Made by a program: the position numbers and the translations under genes. 38,307 bases of DNA from Acidobacteriota bacterium (GTDB lineage: Bacteria; Acidobacteriota; UBA6911; JACOSC01): assembly GCA_016179055.1 (NCBI GenBank), contig JACOSC010000043.1, positions 1 to 38,307 on the forward strand, in the 5' to 3' direction. The notes beneath the pieces were generated by a model, which saw only the letters and a program-made list of their open reading frames with translations, was not told the origin of the DNA and searched no databases. The first letter of the stretch is position 1, and every line of letters starts with the position of its first letter. Positions 18,304 to 26,167 of the stretch are shown one piece after another.

Positions 18304-20100
18304 ATGCAGATACAACGGATCGACTGGATAATCATCGGCGCCTACTTCGCCATTAACCTTGGCATTGGAATTTATTACCGCAAGCGAGCCACCGGCAGCA
18401 TGGACGACTACTTCGTCTCCGGTCGCAGGGCTACTTGGTGGCTGGCCGGCACGTCCATGGTGGCCACTACATTTGCCGCCGACACGCCGCTGGCCGTGAC
18501 CGGATTGGTAGCGGCCAACGGGATCGCGGGCAATTGGGTGTGGTGGAGCCTGGCCGCCAGCGGCATGCTTACTGTCTTTTTTTATGCGCGCCTGTGGCGC
18601 CGGGCCGGCGTGCTCACGGATGTCGAATTCGCCGAGATACGCTATTCCGGCAAGCCGGCCGCTTTCCTGCGCGGCTTCCGCGCTTTGTATTTAGGGCTAC
18701 CCGTTAATCTGATCATAATGGGTTGGGTCAACTTGGCCATGGTTGAAATCCTCCAAGTTACGTTGGGCGTGAGCAAGGTGGACGCGCTGGTAATTTGTGT
18801 GATAATCATGGCGCTTACCGCCTTTGTTTCGACGCTGTCAGGCCTGTGGGGCGTTTTAGTGATGGACCTCTTCCAATTCATACTCAAGATGAGCATGGTC
18901 ATCTTACTGGCCGTTTTTTCCGTACGCGGATTGGGTGGGATGGATGTCTTGATGGAAAAGCTCGCCCACGCGCAGCCGTTGCAAGGAGGCAAGGCCGGCG
19001 GGATGATCGACTTCGTTCCTGATCTCAACTCACCCTGGATGCCGCTTATTACTTTTTTCGTGTATATATCGGTTATCTGGTGGGCCACTTGGTATCCGGG
19101 CGCCGAGCCCGGCGGAGGCGGCTATGTCGCGCAACGCATTTTTTCCGCCAAGGACGAACGTCATTCGCTGCTGGCCACGTTTTGGTTTAACTTGGCCCAC
19201 TACGCCGTGCGCCCATGGCCCTGGATCGTTACCGCCTTGGTAGCCTATGTGCACTACACCGGCCTCCAAGATGCGGCCTTTAAAGCCAAGCCCGGCAGCG
19301 GATACATACGCATCATGATGGACCCGCAATTCTTCCCAGTCTACTTACGTGGACTGATGCTGGCCGGGTTTGCCGCGGCCTACATGTCCACCATCGGCAC
19401 CCAGCTAAACTGGGGAGCTTCTTATCTGGTCAATGACTTTTACCGGCGGTTCTTCGCCAAGCCGCGCAGTGAGCGCCACTTTGTCATTCTTTCTCAACTA
19501 GTCACCGTGCTTCTGATGCTGCTATCGGCGCTGGCCACGCTGTATATGCACACTATCGAGGGCGCTTGGAAATTCCTGATGGCCATCGGCGCCGGCACCG
19601 GCTCCGTTTTTATATTGCGCTGGTATTGGTGGCGGATCAATGCCTGGAGCGAGGTGTCGGCTATGGCCGCCTCGCTGATTACCTCGTTGTGCTTGCAAGG
19701 ATTTTTTAAGTGGAGCTCTGACGATCCGCGGCAAATGGCATACATGGTGTTGGTCACCGTGGCCATCAGTACCTTAGTCTGGTTGGGCGTCACGCTGGCG
19801 ACGGGGCCGGAGCGGGCCGAGACTCTGATCGCGTTTTATCGTCGTGTCCGTCCCAATCGTTTTGGATGGGGACCGGTGGCGGCCCAAGCGCCGGACGTGC
19901 GGCCGACACCGGACGGCCTTTTCAATTTTTTCGATTGGCTTGCCGGCTGTGTTCTCATCTATATGACGCTTTTCGGAGTGGGCAAGATCATCTTTGGCGA
20001 GACGGTCCGCGGTGTCGCTTTTCTTGGTGTGGCCGCCTTGGCCGGTGTGTGGATATATCGGGATTTGTCTCGTCGTGGCTGGACAACGGTAAGCGAATAG
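18304..20100 (+). CDS. Sodium:solute symporter family protein
   Basis: An inner-membrane secondary transporter of the SSS family (TC 2.A.21) that couples solute uptake to sodium. The 598-residue product has about 13-14 hydrophobic segments. The N-terminus (DWIIIGAYFAINLGIGIYY), the DYFVSGRRATWWLAG block and the following TTFAADTPLAVTGLV segment are characteristic. The substrate (sugar, amino acid, carboxylate) cannot be read from the sequence. The ATG at 18304 follows AGAGGG. The gene stands alone between a repeat element and a hairpin. Confidence 0.88.
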   Translation: MQIQRIDWIIIGAYFAINLGIGIYYRKRATGSMDDYFVSGRRATWWLAGTSMVATTFAADTPLAVTGLVAANGIAGNWVWWSLAASGMLTVFFYARLWRRAGVLTDVEFAEIRYSGKPAAFLRGFRALYLGLPVNLIIMGWVNLAMVEILQVTLGVSKVDALVICVIIMALTAFVSTLSGLWGVLVMDLFQFILKMSMVILLAVFSVRGLGGMDVLMEKLAHAQPLQGGKAGGMIDFVPDLNSPWMPLITFFVYISVIWWATWYPGAEPGGGGYVAQRIFSAKDERHSLLATFWFNLAHYAVRPWPWIVTALVAYVHYTGLQDAAFKAKPGSGYIRIMMDPQFFPVYLRGLMLAGFAAAYMSTIGTQLNWGASYLVNDFYRRFFAKPRSERHFVILSQLVTVLLMLLSALATLYMHTIEGAWKFLMAIGAGTGSVFILRWYWWRINAWSEVSAMAASLITSLCLQGFFKWSSDDPRQMAYMVLVTVAISTLVWLGVTLATGPERAETLIAFYRRVRPNRFGWGPVAAQAPDVRPTPDGLFNFFDWLAGCVLIYMTLFGVGKIIFGETVRGVAFLGVAALAGVWIYRDLSRRGWTTVSE

Positions 20101-20234
20101 GCCGGCCAGCCGCATGGGCGCTGGGTTACTCGTCCGTTTCCGTTTGGTTACGGGCTCGGTCGTACGGCACGATCCTAAAATCGAAATTCGGGGAAGCGCC
20201 GCGTGCAGCGGATTTTTTGAAGCTCGCGGTCGGC

Positions 20235-20270
20235 CTTCGCAGAGGCATGGGTTTCCACGCCTCTGCGAAG
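20235..20270 (+). terminator. Hairpin downstream of the symporter
   Basis: CTTCGCAGAGGC (20235-20246) and GCCTCTGCGAAG (20259-20270) form a perfect 12-base-pair stem with a 12-base loop. There is no U-tract, so it is either a factor-assisted terminator or a REP-like repeat. Confidence 0.45.
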
Positions 20271-20330
20271 ATGATGGACTCCATGATTTGAAATTGTTAT
20301 CGAACTTTGCGTGAGAAGTAGCGGTTACGG

Positions 20331-20576
20331 CTATGAACGGGCGGCCCGGGCCGCAGTATTAGCGTACCCCTCGTCAACCGTTTCCAAGAGGGCGCTGAGC
20401 GTTTCATCTGCCATGAGCGGTGGATCGGATAGATCAGAAAAACGGTCGACGTAACCTTGATTGCGACGTTGGGTTTGCTGTTCCAGGAAATCAATGAAAT
20501 GCTTGGCTTCGAGGACTTTTTCTTGGGGGAGATTCTTGAGTGATTGCAATATTTCTTCGTAAACACCAGCCTCCAT
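20331..20576 (-). CDS. Small DUF2281/antitoxin-like protein, orphan
   Basis: From ATG 20576, preceded by AAGGAGGT at the ideal distance, the product is 81 residues. The N-terminal part EEILQSLKNLPQEKVLEAKH is followed by FIDFLEQQ, the pattern of DUF2281-type and related antitoxins (helix, conserved Leu-Pro, then a [ED]-F-[IV]-x-F-[LI] helix). The second half is unrelated and ends in an Ala/Arg tail. No toxin gene follows, so this may be an orphan antitoxin or a small regulator. A strong promoter precedes it. Confidence 0.65.
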   Translation of the reverse strand: MEAGVYEEILQSLKNLPQEKVLEAKHFIDFLEQQTQRRNQGYVDRFSDLSDPPLMADETLSALLETVDEGYANTAARAARS

Positions 20577-20635
20577 AGTTACCTCCTTGTACACATCCGC
20601 GGCGTAATGTTTTTGAGGGGGATTAAGACCTTACT

Positions 20636-20663
20636 ATTATACACCTACCCGCCATGATCTCAA
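20636..20663 (-). promoter_or_regulatory. Promoter of the small DUF2281-like gene
   Basis: On the minus strand TTGAGA (20663-20658) and a perfect TATAAT (20641-20636) are separated by 16 bases. The predicted start near 20628 gives a leader of about 50 bases to the ATG at 20576. Confidence 0.6.
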
Positions 20664-20870
20664 AGAAGTTTCTGCGCAAGAATTTCCGCTGCTGAGCTCG
20701 ACGGCTACAAACGGCATGTAATGGCATGGAAAGGTCTCTCGAATGTAACAGGTCAGCCCATGGTGGCGGCTCCTTATCGGCTGGGTAGCCTAATGCGTGA
20801 GTGGGCGAACAATTACGAAATTTGAAAGCAGGAATCGCTCGGAAACCCGAAGGCTGGGTCGAAGGTGGGG

Positions 20871-20882
20871 CTGAACAGTTAC
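20871..20882. repeat. Solo family A end
   Basis: CTGAACAGTTAC, identical to the right ends of the family A elements at 249-547 and 28946-29136, with no partner end nearby. It stops 8 bases before the -35 box of the tsaD promoter. Confidence 0.45.
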
Positions 20883-20890
20883 TCCCGCAT

Positions 20891-20919
20891 TTGCTTTGGG
20901 CGAACAGGCCTTGTATTAT
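20891..20919 (+). promoter_or_regulatory. Promoter of tsaD
   Basis: TTGCTT (20891-20896) and TATTAT (20914-20919) are spaced by 17 bases. A start near 20926 leaves a 16-base leader with GGCGAGAG before ATG 20942, which supports that ATG as the tsaD start. Confidence 0.6.
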
Positions 20920-20941
20920 GATTACCGGCGAGAGAACACCT

Positions 20942-21994
20942 ATGTATACACTGGGTATTGAAAGTTCATGCGATGAAACGGCGGCGGCCGTGCTCAAGGA
21001 TGCTCGAGAGGTTTTGTCAAATGTAGTAGCCTCTCAAGTGGGCGTTCACAAGGACTATGGCGGGGTCGTGCCTGAGCTGGCCTCGCGAGAACATATCAAG
21101 AACATATGTTATGTCGTGGATCGGGCGCTTACCGACGCGCACATGGCTAACCACGACCTTGATGGAATTGCCGTTACGAACGGACCGGGGTTAATCGGCT
21201 CGCTCTTGGTAGGCGTCTCCTATGCTAAAGCCCTGGCCTATAGCTTGAACAAACCGCTCGTTCCGATCAACCATATTGAAGGCCATATATACTCCGCTTT
21301 TCTTGAGCACACCGCGATTGAGTACCCGCTGCTGGCTTTGGTAGTCTCCGGCGGTCATACCGCGCTCTACTTCTCACCCCAACCGGAAAAGTACAAGCTT
21401 ATCGGCAAAACGCGTGACGATGCCGCCGGCGAGGCTTTTGACAAGGTGGCCAAGCTGTTGGGTCTCGGATATCCGGGAGGTCCGATCATCGACAAGCTTG
21501 CCGAAAAAGGCAACCCGCGCGCGGTCAAGTTTTCGCCGTTGAAAATAACCGATGGCCGACTCGATTTCAGTTTTAGCGGGCTGAAAACGGCCGTGCTGCG
21601 CTTTGTCGAGTTGGAGAAGCTTAGGCCGGTTGAGGCCAGTATGGAAAACATCTCGGGCAAAGTTCTTGATTTGTTGGCAAGCTTCCAGTACGCGGCAGTG
21701 CGCACTTTGCTCGACCGCGCCAAGCGGGCCGCGCAATTAACCAAGCCGTGCTCTATAATTTTGACCGGCGGGGTAGCCTGTAATCGGTTGTTGCGCGTAA
21801 CGTTTAAGGAATCATTTGCCGAGATGGGCTTACCGGTCTACTATCCCAGTCCGAGCCTGACAACCGACAACGCCGCGATGATCGCCGCGGCCGGCTATCC
21901 GAAATTGGTCCGCCGGTTGTTCGGTAAACGTGGTCGCGGTCGATCATTCCTGCCACTGGATTTGAATGCTTATTCCAATTTAAAACTGGCGTGA
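20942..21994 (+). CDS. tsaD: TsaD, tRNA threonylcarbamoyladenosine transferase
   Basis: It transfers the threonylcarbamoyl group to A37 of ANN-decoding tRNAs, working with TsaB and TsaE (neither in the window). The product is 350 residues, typical of the YgjD/Kae1 family. The N-terminal LGIESSCDET, the metal-binding histidines H111 and H115 in HIEGHIYSA, and LALVVSGGHT are present, with the C-terminal glycine-rich TGGVACN and a conserved Asp in TTDNAAMIAAAG. The start at 20942 fits both the family N-terminus and the promoter; a longer in-frame start at 20801 would extend into the family A repeat end. The 3' end overlaps the convergent glycosyltransferase by 25 bases. Confidence 0.95.
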   Translation: MYTLGIESSCDETAAAVLKDAREVLSNVVASQVGVHKDYGGVVPELASREHIKNICYVVDRALTDAHMANHDLDGIAVTNGPGLIGSLLVGVSYAKALAYSLNKPLVPINHIEGHIYSAFLEHTAIEYPLLALVVSGGHTALYFSPQPEKYKLIGKTRDDAAGEAFDKVAKLLGLGYPGGPIIDKLAEKGNPRAVKFSPLKITDGRLDFSFSGLKTAVLRFVELEKLRPVEASMENISGKVLDLLASFQYAAVRTLLDRAKRAAQLTKPCSIILTGGVACNRLLRVTFKESFAEMGLPVYYPSPSLTTDNAAMIAAAGYPKLVRRLFGKRGRGRSFLPLDLNAYSNLKLA

Positions 21995-23046
21995 GACGAG
22001 GGCGCCTCACCGGTTGCTGGGGTGATCGGTACGGCCCGGTGATGAAACCAATACTCTAGATCCCGACTGGGCAATCGTCGTCGCCTCTTAATTTCTCTGC
22101 GCCAGACCAGTACCTGTCGCAAATGGCGGATTGGGTACCAAAGGCCTGGCAGAGAGCTGTGCTCTCTGAGAAATACATAGCCAATCACCTGAAGATCCCT
22201 GAGCGTCATCGGAATAAAGAAGCGAAAGTAGGTGGAAGCGGCCACGTTCTTTATGCGCATCAAGAACCGGTTCTTGACCGAATGACAATTGATCTCCGCC
22301 GGCAACTCGCGTCTATTCTCCGGACGAACTTTCCGAACATGGTAAGCCACCGCTTCGGGAACGTACAGGCATTTCCAATCGAGCCCCTGTGCCCGCCAGG
22401 CTAAATCAGCGTCCTCGCGATAGGCAAAGAAGGCATCATCGAAGAATTCTCCATTAATAGAAACGTCTTCAATCATGGCGCGGCGATAGAGCGCGGCCGC
22501 GCCGCTTGCTCCAAAGACATATTCGCGTTTTTGATATTGACCTAAATCCGGCTCATCGGCGCCGCGATCCAAATGCCGTTGCTGGGAGGTAAGATACATG
22601 CCGGTGGAATCAATAATCTCCGCGGCTTCGTGCGGGTCTCCCGGACTCCATTGGGAAGATATGAAATCGCTTTCCGGCACACGCAGCAATTTTCCCGATA
22701 TCGATCCGATCCTGGGGTTTACTTGGAACCCTTGCAGGGCGTTCTCCATGAAATTGGGGCACAGATAAACATCCGGATTCAACACCAAAGCAAATTCTTC
22801 GCAATTGTGTTCGGTCAAGGCCAGGTTATGTGCGGCGCTAAATCCGATATTCATCGGCGAGCGGCGGAGGGCCATAGGGCGCGCTTGTTTCTGCAACCAC
22901 TCCCAGGTTCCGTCCTGCGATGCATTGTCGAAGACGGAAACCAAGAAGTCCTTGCGGCTCTGTCCGAAGACTCCGTCAAGACAGCGCTGGATTACCCGAG
23001 CCGAATTATGCGTGACAATGCTAATCAGCAACGTATGTGTACTCAT
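21970..23046 (-). CDS. Family 2 glycosyltransferase (rhamnosyltransferase-like)
   Basis: A cytoplasmic GT-A fold transferase that builds surface polysaccharide. The product has 358 residues. The N-terminal ISIVTHNSARVIQRCLDGVF and FDNASQDGT form the nucleotide-binding core, LNPDVYL near residue 98 is the metal-binding acidic motif, and FFDDAFFAYREDADLAWRAQ carries the acceptor-site acidic residues. The sequence is closest in style to WbbL-type rhamnosyltransferases, but donor and acceptor are not determined. The ATG at 23046 is separated by a single base from a family B repeat end (23048-23065) and no Shine-Dalgarno is visible. The last 25 bases overlap tsaD tail to tail. Confidence 0.88.
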   Translation of the reverse strand: MSTHTLLISIVTHNSARVIQRCLDGVFGQSRKDFLVSVFDNASQDGTWEWLQKQARPMALRRSPMNIGFSAAHNLALTEHNCEEFALVLNPDVYLCPNFMENALQGFQVNPRIGSISGKLLRVPESDFISSQWSPGDPHEAAEIIDSTGMYLTSQQRHLDRGADEPDLGQYQKREYVFGASGAAALYRRAMIEDVSINGEFFDDAFFAYREDADLAWRAQGLDWKCLYVPEAVAYHVRKVRPENRRELPAEINCHSVKNRFLMRIKNVAASTYFRFFIPMTLRDLQVIGYVFLREHSSLPGLWYPIRHLRQVLVWRREIKRRRRLPSRDLEYWFHHRAVPITPATGEAPSSHASFKLE

Positions 23047-23047
23047 A

Positions 23048-23065
23048 CTGAAGTTCGATCATAAG
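23048..23065. repeat. Solo family B end next to the glycosyltransferase start
   Basis: CTGAAGTTCGATCATAAG, the family B terminal repeat, without a partner end in the following 400 bases. It occupies the place where the glycosyltransferase ribosome binding site would be expected. Confidence 0.55.
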
Positions 23066-23469
23066 GATCTTAAACTGTCCAGTGGCCGGTGTTACCAGTT
23101 CTCAGGAAACCGGCGACGGACTTGAAACCGTGTAGCAGTCTAGCATGCTTCAGCGCAGCGGCGCCAGTTGTCGCGCATCCGAATGAACGTGATACTTCGT
23201 CGACACTGGCCGTGCGGCTTCTGGATCGTGGCGGGCGGCGCCCGGTTGTCTTTTGTCATGCGCTTGCGGCGCCAACGAGTGTGGACCGGCGAGCTCGCAC
23301 GCAAGTCCTTGCCGACCGCTAATTAATCATGGTTAACCCAGCAAATGATCGGATAGATTCCTTGGTTGACGGGCCGGGAGACGCCTGTTTAGCGGTCCGC
23401 TCCCGAGCGATTGAGAGTCTACGGAATAAATCATAGGAAAAACCGATGGAATGTCGGTCAAGATTTTTC
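23066..23469. other. Intergenic region between glycosyltransferase and cold-shock gene
   Basis: No gene is supported in this stretch. It is GC-rich to about 23320 and then more AT-rich toward the cspA promoter. No promoter for the glycosyltransferase is evident. Confidence 0.3.
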
Positions 23470-23498
23470 TTGACAAATAGAAAATGATGGGCTAGATT
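23470..23498 (+). promoter_or_regulatory. Strong promoter upstream of the cold-shock leader
   Basis: A perfect TTGACA (23470-23475), a 17-base spacer and TAGATT (23493-23498, 4/6 match to TATAAT). Transcription should begin near 23505, 180 bases before the cspA ATG. Confidence 0.65.
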
Positions 23499-23504
23499 TA
23501 GCAT

Positions 23505-23589
23505 GTTTTTGTGTTAGTGAGGGTGCATGATTCGTAATCCGCATGAGGACCGCGGCCAGAGGCTGTACGCCGACTGGCAGTCTTTTTTT
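23505..23589 (+). ncRNA. Candidate short leader RNA or sRNA ahead of cspA
   Basis: A transcript from the 23470 promoter would run into the intrinsic terminator at 23555-23589 and give an RNA of about 85 bases with no sizeable reading frame. It could be a separate small RNA or an attenuated cspA leader. It matches no RNA family that I recognise; a tRNA-like string (GATTCGTAATCC, 23530-23541) is present but no tRNA fold is possible. Confidence 0.4.
23555..23589 (+). terminator. Intrinsic terminator upstream of cspA
   Basis: GCCAG (23555-23559) pairs with CTGGC (23574-23578), with an inner GGC/GCC pair inside, followed by AGTC and seven T residues (23583-23589). It lies between the strong promoter and the cold-shock gene, so it must be read through, or a second promoter must be used, for cspA to be expressed from upstream. 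Confidence 0.6.
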
Positions 23590-23591
23590 AT

Positions 23592-23621
23592 TTGGACAGA
23601 TTACCGGACTTTGGTTATGAT
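23592..23621 (+). promoter_or_regulatory. Possible second promoter for cspA
   Basis: TTGGAC (23592-23597), an 18-base spacer and TATGAT (23616-23621) sit directly after the terminator. A start near 23628 would give a leader of about 55 bases. It is weaker than the upstream promoter in its -35 box. Confidence 0.4.
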
Positions 23622-23683
23622 GTGATCTAACCTAAGAGGGAAAGGTAATTATGAGCCATTAATGAAAGAAAGGGAGGAGCCGC

Positions 23684-23890
23684 ATGAAGGCTAAAGGTAA
23701 GGTGAAATGGTTCAATAATAATAAGGGCTACGGTTTTATTGAACAAGAGGCTGGCGGTGATGTTTTTGTGCATTATTCGGCGATCGCTGAAGATGGCTAT
23801 AAGACACTCCGTGAAGGACAATCCGTTGAATTCGAAGTCAAGCTGGGGCCAAAAGGGCCGCAAGCAGAGAACGTCACCAAATTGATTTAA
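23684..23890 (+). CDS. Cold-shock protein (CspA family)
   Basis: A 68-residue single cold-shock domain that binds single-stranded RNA and DNA and melts RNA secondary structure. Both nucleic-acid-binding motifs are present: RNP1 as KGYGFIE (about residues 15-21) and RNP2 as VFVHYS (about 28-33). The N-terminal [12 protein letters not shown] is characteristic. A strong GGGAGG precedes the ATG. The gene is flanked by an upstream terminator and a downstream hairpin, so it is monocistronic. Cold-shock proteins can act as antiterminators (established for E. coli CspA, CspC and CspE), which fits its leader. Confidence 0.95.
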   Translation: MKAKGKVKWFNNNKGYGFIEQEAGGDVFVHYSAIAEDGYKTLREGQSVEFEVKLGPKGPQAENVTKLI

Positions 23891-23914
23891 ATGCAAGTTA
23901 ACCATTGTTGAATT

Positions 23915-23947
23915 AGGAAAAGCAGCCTTTCTCAGGCTGCTTTTCCT
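23915..23947 (+). terminator. Terminator of the cold-shock gene
   Basis: AGGAAAAGCAGCC (23915-23927) and GGCTGCTTTTCCT (23935-23947) form a perfect 13-base-pair stem with a seven-base loop. The T-run is inside the stem, so either strand could be terminated. Confidence 0.75.
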
Positions 23948-24290
23948 GCATGCCATCATTTCCCCGGAAATAAATTTTTTATCGGGCGGATAAACGAGCT
24001 TTACCTCTGCAACCCTTTCGTCACCTCGCGCAATGATCTTCATTGACGTATCAGACTCGCAAAAACTTGCTTGTGCGTGGCATCACAGAAACCATCATCC
24101 GCCACTATGCGTGTGATGAATGTCGATCCGTTAAGGATGGGCAGCGTGGGCAAGATTCTGCGAAGCGACGGCTCAATTCAGTTGGTATGGGTCGGTTAAC
24201 CTTCTTTTGCGGTAAGTTTGGTCAGTCGGTAGATGCGAAGTCCGTTCGGAAGCGGATAAATCAAATACGTATCTAATCTGACCTGCGGGC
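23948..24290. other. Intergenic region between cspA and the reductase
   Basis: No gene is supported. A 77-codon plus-strand frame at 24043-24276 has no ribosome binding site and no recognisable sequence. It is the downstream side of both neighbouring genes, which converge here. Confidence 0.3.
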
Positions 24291-25415
24291 TTAGAGGGGC
24301 TCTCGTCCAAAGTCGGATTCTTGGCAAAACTGAAGCATCTTCATAAAATAAGCCTCGGGTCGCGGGGCTACCAAACCGCTGCCCTTGAGGTCTCGCACGG
24401 TATTGGAGTTATCAAATTGCAACTGGCTGGAAAGGTAGGGGAGGTAAAACTCGCCGTTATACATGGCCTTCCGCTTTGCGCCGGTCAATAGCAACCACAG
24501 TATGGGCCTAATGAATCGCCGGTACGTTGACAAGGAGATAAGACGTGGGGCCGGTATCTTAAAGAATTGCTCGGTCTGTTTAACTAATTCACCTATGGTG
24601 GAGGTACGATCCAAGCCGGCCGTAATGTGATAGCATTCTCCATGCGGCGACTGGTGTTCAATTAAATAGCAAACCGAATCGGCGACATAATCCACAGGCA
24701 CAATATCCACAGGAGTCGCCTTGTCGGCTGGAATGCAAACAATGAGCCTCTTCACATATAACCGCAGCGGCTTATACGCGCCCTGAAAGCTGGCGGTGCT
24801 GCCGGTCTGTGAGTTTCCCACAATGATGCTGGGGCGGAAAATCGTGATGGGTAACCGTGGTACATATTCTCTAACCCGTCGCTCCGCTTCAAATTTTGAC
24901 TGCTCGTAAGAGTTGGCGAAGGCTTGCCCGCAATCCAGTTCGCTCTCCTTTATGATCCCGCGCCGTTGGCCGGCAACATAGGAAGTGCCGATGTAATCAA
25001 AGCGGTCGAGATGACCCTGCTGCACGCAGCGCTCCGCGAAGTCCAGCATGTGATGGGTCCCTTGGGTATTGGTCCGGCGGGCTTCATCCAGTGATAGGTC
25101 AAACCTGACAGTGGCCGCACAATGAATGATGTGAGTAATACGGCGAGCCAGGGCGTCGTACTTGTGTGGATCAAGCCCAAAACGATCCAATGCGATGTCG
25201 CCTTCGATGGTCTCTACACGCGAGCCCGCAGGTTCCACCAACGTCCTGGGATTGAGGTTGCCAAGAATTCCCTGGACGCGTTCTTGGGCAGACTCGCTCC
25301 GGCTGCTGCGCACTAAGAGAAATAAGTGGTGGTTAGGATCATGGGCAAGCAGGCGCTGGAGCAACTCCATCCCCAAGAAACCGGTTACTCCGGTGAGCAG
25401 AATCTGACTTGACAT
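24291..25415 (-). CDS. Thioester/fatty acyl-CoA reductase-like NAD(P)-dependent SDR protein
   Basis: An extended short-chain dehydrogenase of the male-sterility/NAD_binding_4 group, which reduces acyl-thioesters (acyl-CoA or carrier-protein bound) to aldehydes or alcohols. The product is 374 residues from ATG 25415, preceded by AAGGAAGT; an in-frame start at 25436 lacks a binding site. The nucleotide motif GVTGFLG is at 9-15 and the SDR catalytic residues are S145 (in GTSYVAG), Y170 and K174 (YEQSK). An FRPSIIVG block and a substrate domain follow. It lacks the adenylation and carrier domains of carboxylic-acid reductases, so it is a stand-alone reductase; an NAD-dependent epimerase role is the alternative. 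No partner gene is adjacent. Confidence 0.8.
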   Translation of the reverse strand: MSSQILLTGVTGFLGMELLQRLLAHDPNHHLFLLVRSSRSESAQERVQGILGNLNPRTLVEPAGSRVETIEGDIALDRFGLDPHKYDALARRITHIIHCAATVRFDLSLDEARRTNTQGTHHMLDFAERCVQQGHLDRFDYIGTSYVAGQRRGIIKESELDCGQAFANSYEQSKFEAERRVREYVPRLPITIFRPSIIVGNSQTGSTASFQGAYKPLRLYVKRLIVCIPADKATPVDIVPVDYVADSVCYLIEHQSPHGECYHITAGLDRTSTIGELVKQTEQFFKIPAPRLISLSTYRRFIRPILWLLLTGAKRKAMYNGEFYLPYLSSQLQFDNSNTVRDLKGSGLVAPRPEAYFMKMLQFCQESDFGREPL

Positions 25416-26098
25416 AGTTACTTCCTTGTTGAACATTGTTTAGGTAGGCTCCCATCCCCATAAGTCACCCAGCATCATACCGTGATTGCCCATGCTTGTA
25501 AATACTTTTGTAGCGGGCATCGGCGCAGTTTTTTGGCAGCAAGGTGTTTGGTTAAGCGAGTTGATCAGGCGCTTGCTATTGGGTTCGAGTTGTCTGCTGA
25601 TTTTAAGAAGCACGTCGACGAGTTTCTGTCGGTAGCCGTTTGGAGTCGACACCGCCCGCATCTTCGGACCAGGCATCTCTGCACGATAGCTTACCCTGAC
25701 CCTGCTCGAACATTCGCAGGGCCTCCCGTAAAATACCGCAGGGCGCGCAAAGGGGTAACGCAGCAAAAAATCATAGATACAAGGCGACACATGGCCTTCC
25801 ACGACGGTTTGACGCCGACCCAGGAAAATAAAAAAAGTCTGGAGCTCGACGCGTTTCTCATATCGGAGGGGAGCCAGGCGACTTACAGACCTACTGCAAG
25901 AATTCCTTACAACCGCGTGTTTTTTTGCGGCTCCAAAAATAGTAAGGAAAAAAGTACTCTCTAACCTCTTTATTCATGACTAGTTAATTTTTCCCATCAT
26001 GGTATTCAAATTGCTTTTCGCCTGGCCTCGCCTCGCGTTGATTTTTAAATTCGAGGCGGAAAGTCATTGAAATGACTAATTATAGAGAATATTTCAGC
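25416..26098. other. 680-base intergenic region
   Basis: Two long overlapping frames on opposite strands (25440-25802 minus and 25482-25964 plus) occupy it. Neither has a ribosome binding site or recognisable motif, so I do not call a gene. The last 150 bases are AT-rich and lead into the promoter of the envelope cluster. Confidence 0.3.
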
Positions 26099-26128
26099 TT
26101 GACAAGAAAAGGGAGCTTCTGATACAGT
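26099..26128 (+). promoter_or_regulatory. Promoter of the lipoprotein/ABC exporter cluster
   Basis: A perfect TTGACA (26099-26104), an 18-base spacer and TACAGT (26123-26128, 4/6 match). Transcription near 26135 leaves about 33 bases before ATG 26168 and excludes the earlier in-frame TTG at 26129 as a start. Confidence 0.6.
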
Positions 26129-26167
26129 TTGGATTTTGCAGTCGGATGTTTCCTCTGTGTTGTGATT

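Noticed and set aside
20623..20997. 124-codon minus-strand frame
   Set aside because: Overlaps the tsaD promoter and start on the other strand and has no homology.
23521..23560. tRNA-like string GATTCGTAATCC in the cold-shock leader
   Set aside because: No acceptor, D or T stems can be formed around it; the region folds instead as a terminator hairpin.
25440..25964. Two opposite frames of 120 and 160 codons
   Set aside because: They overlap each other, lack binding sites and show no family motif; at most one could be real and I cannot support either.
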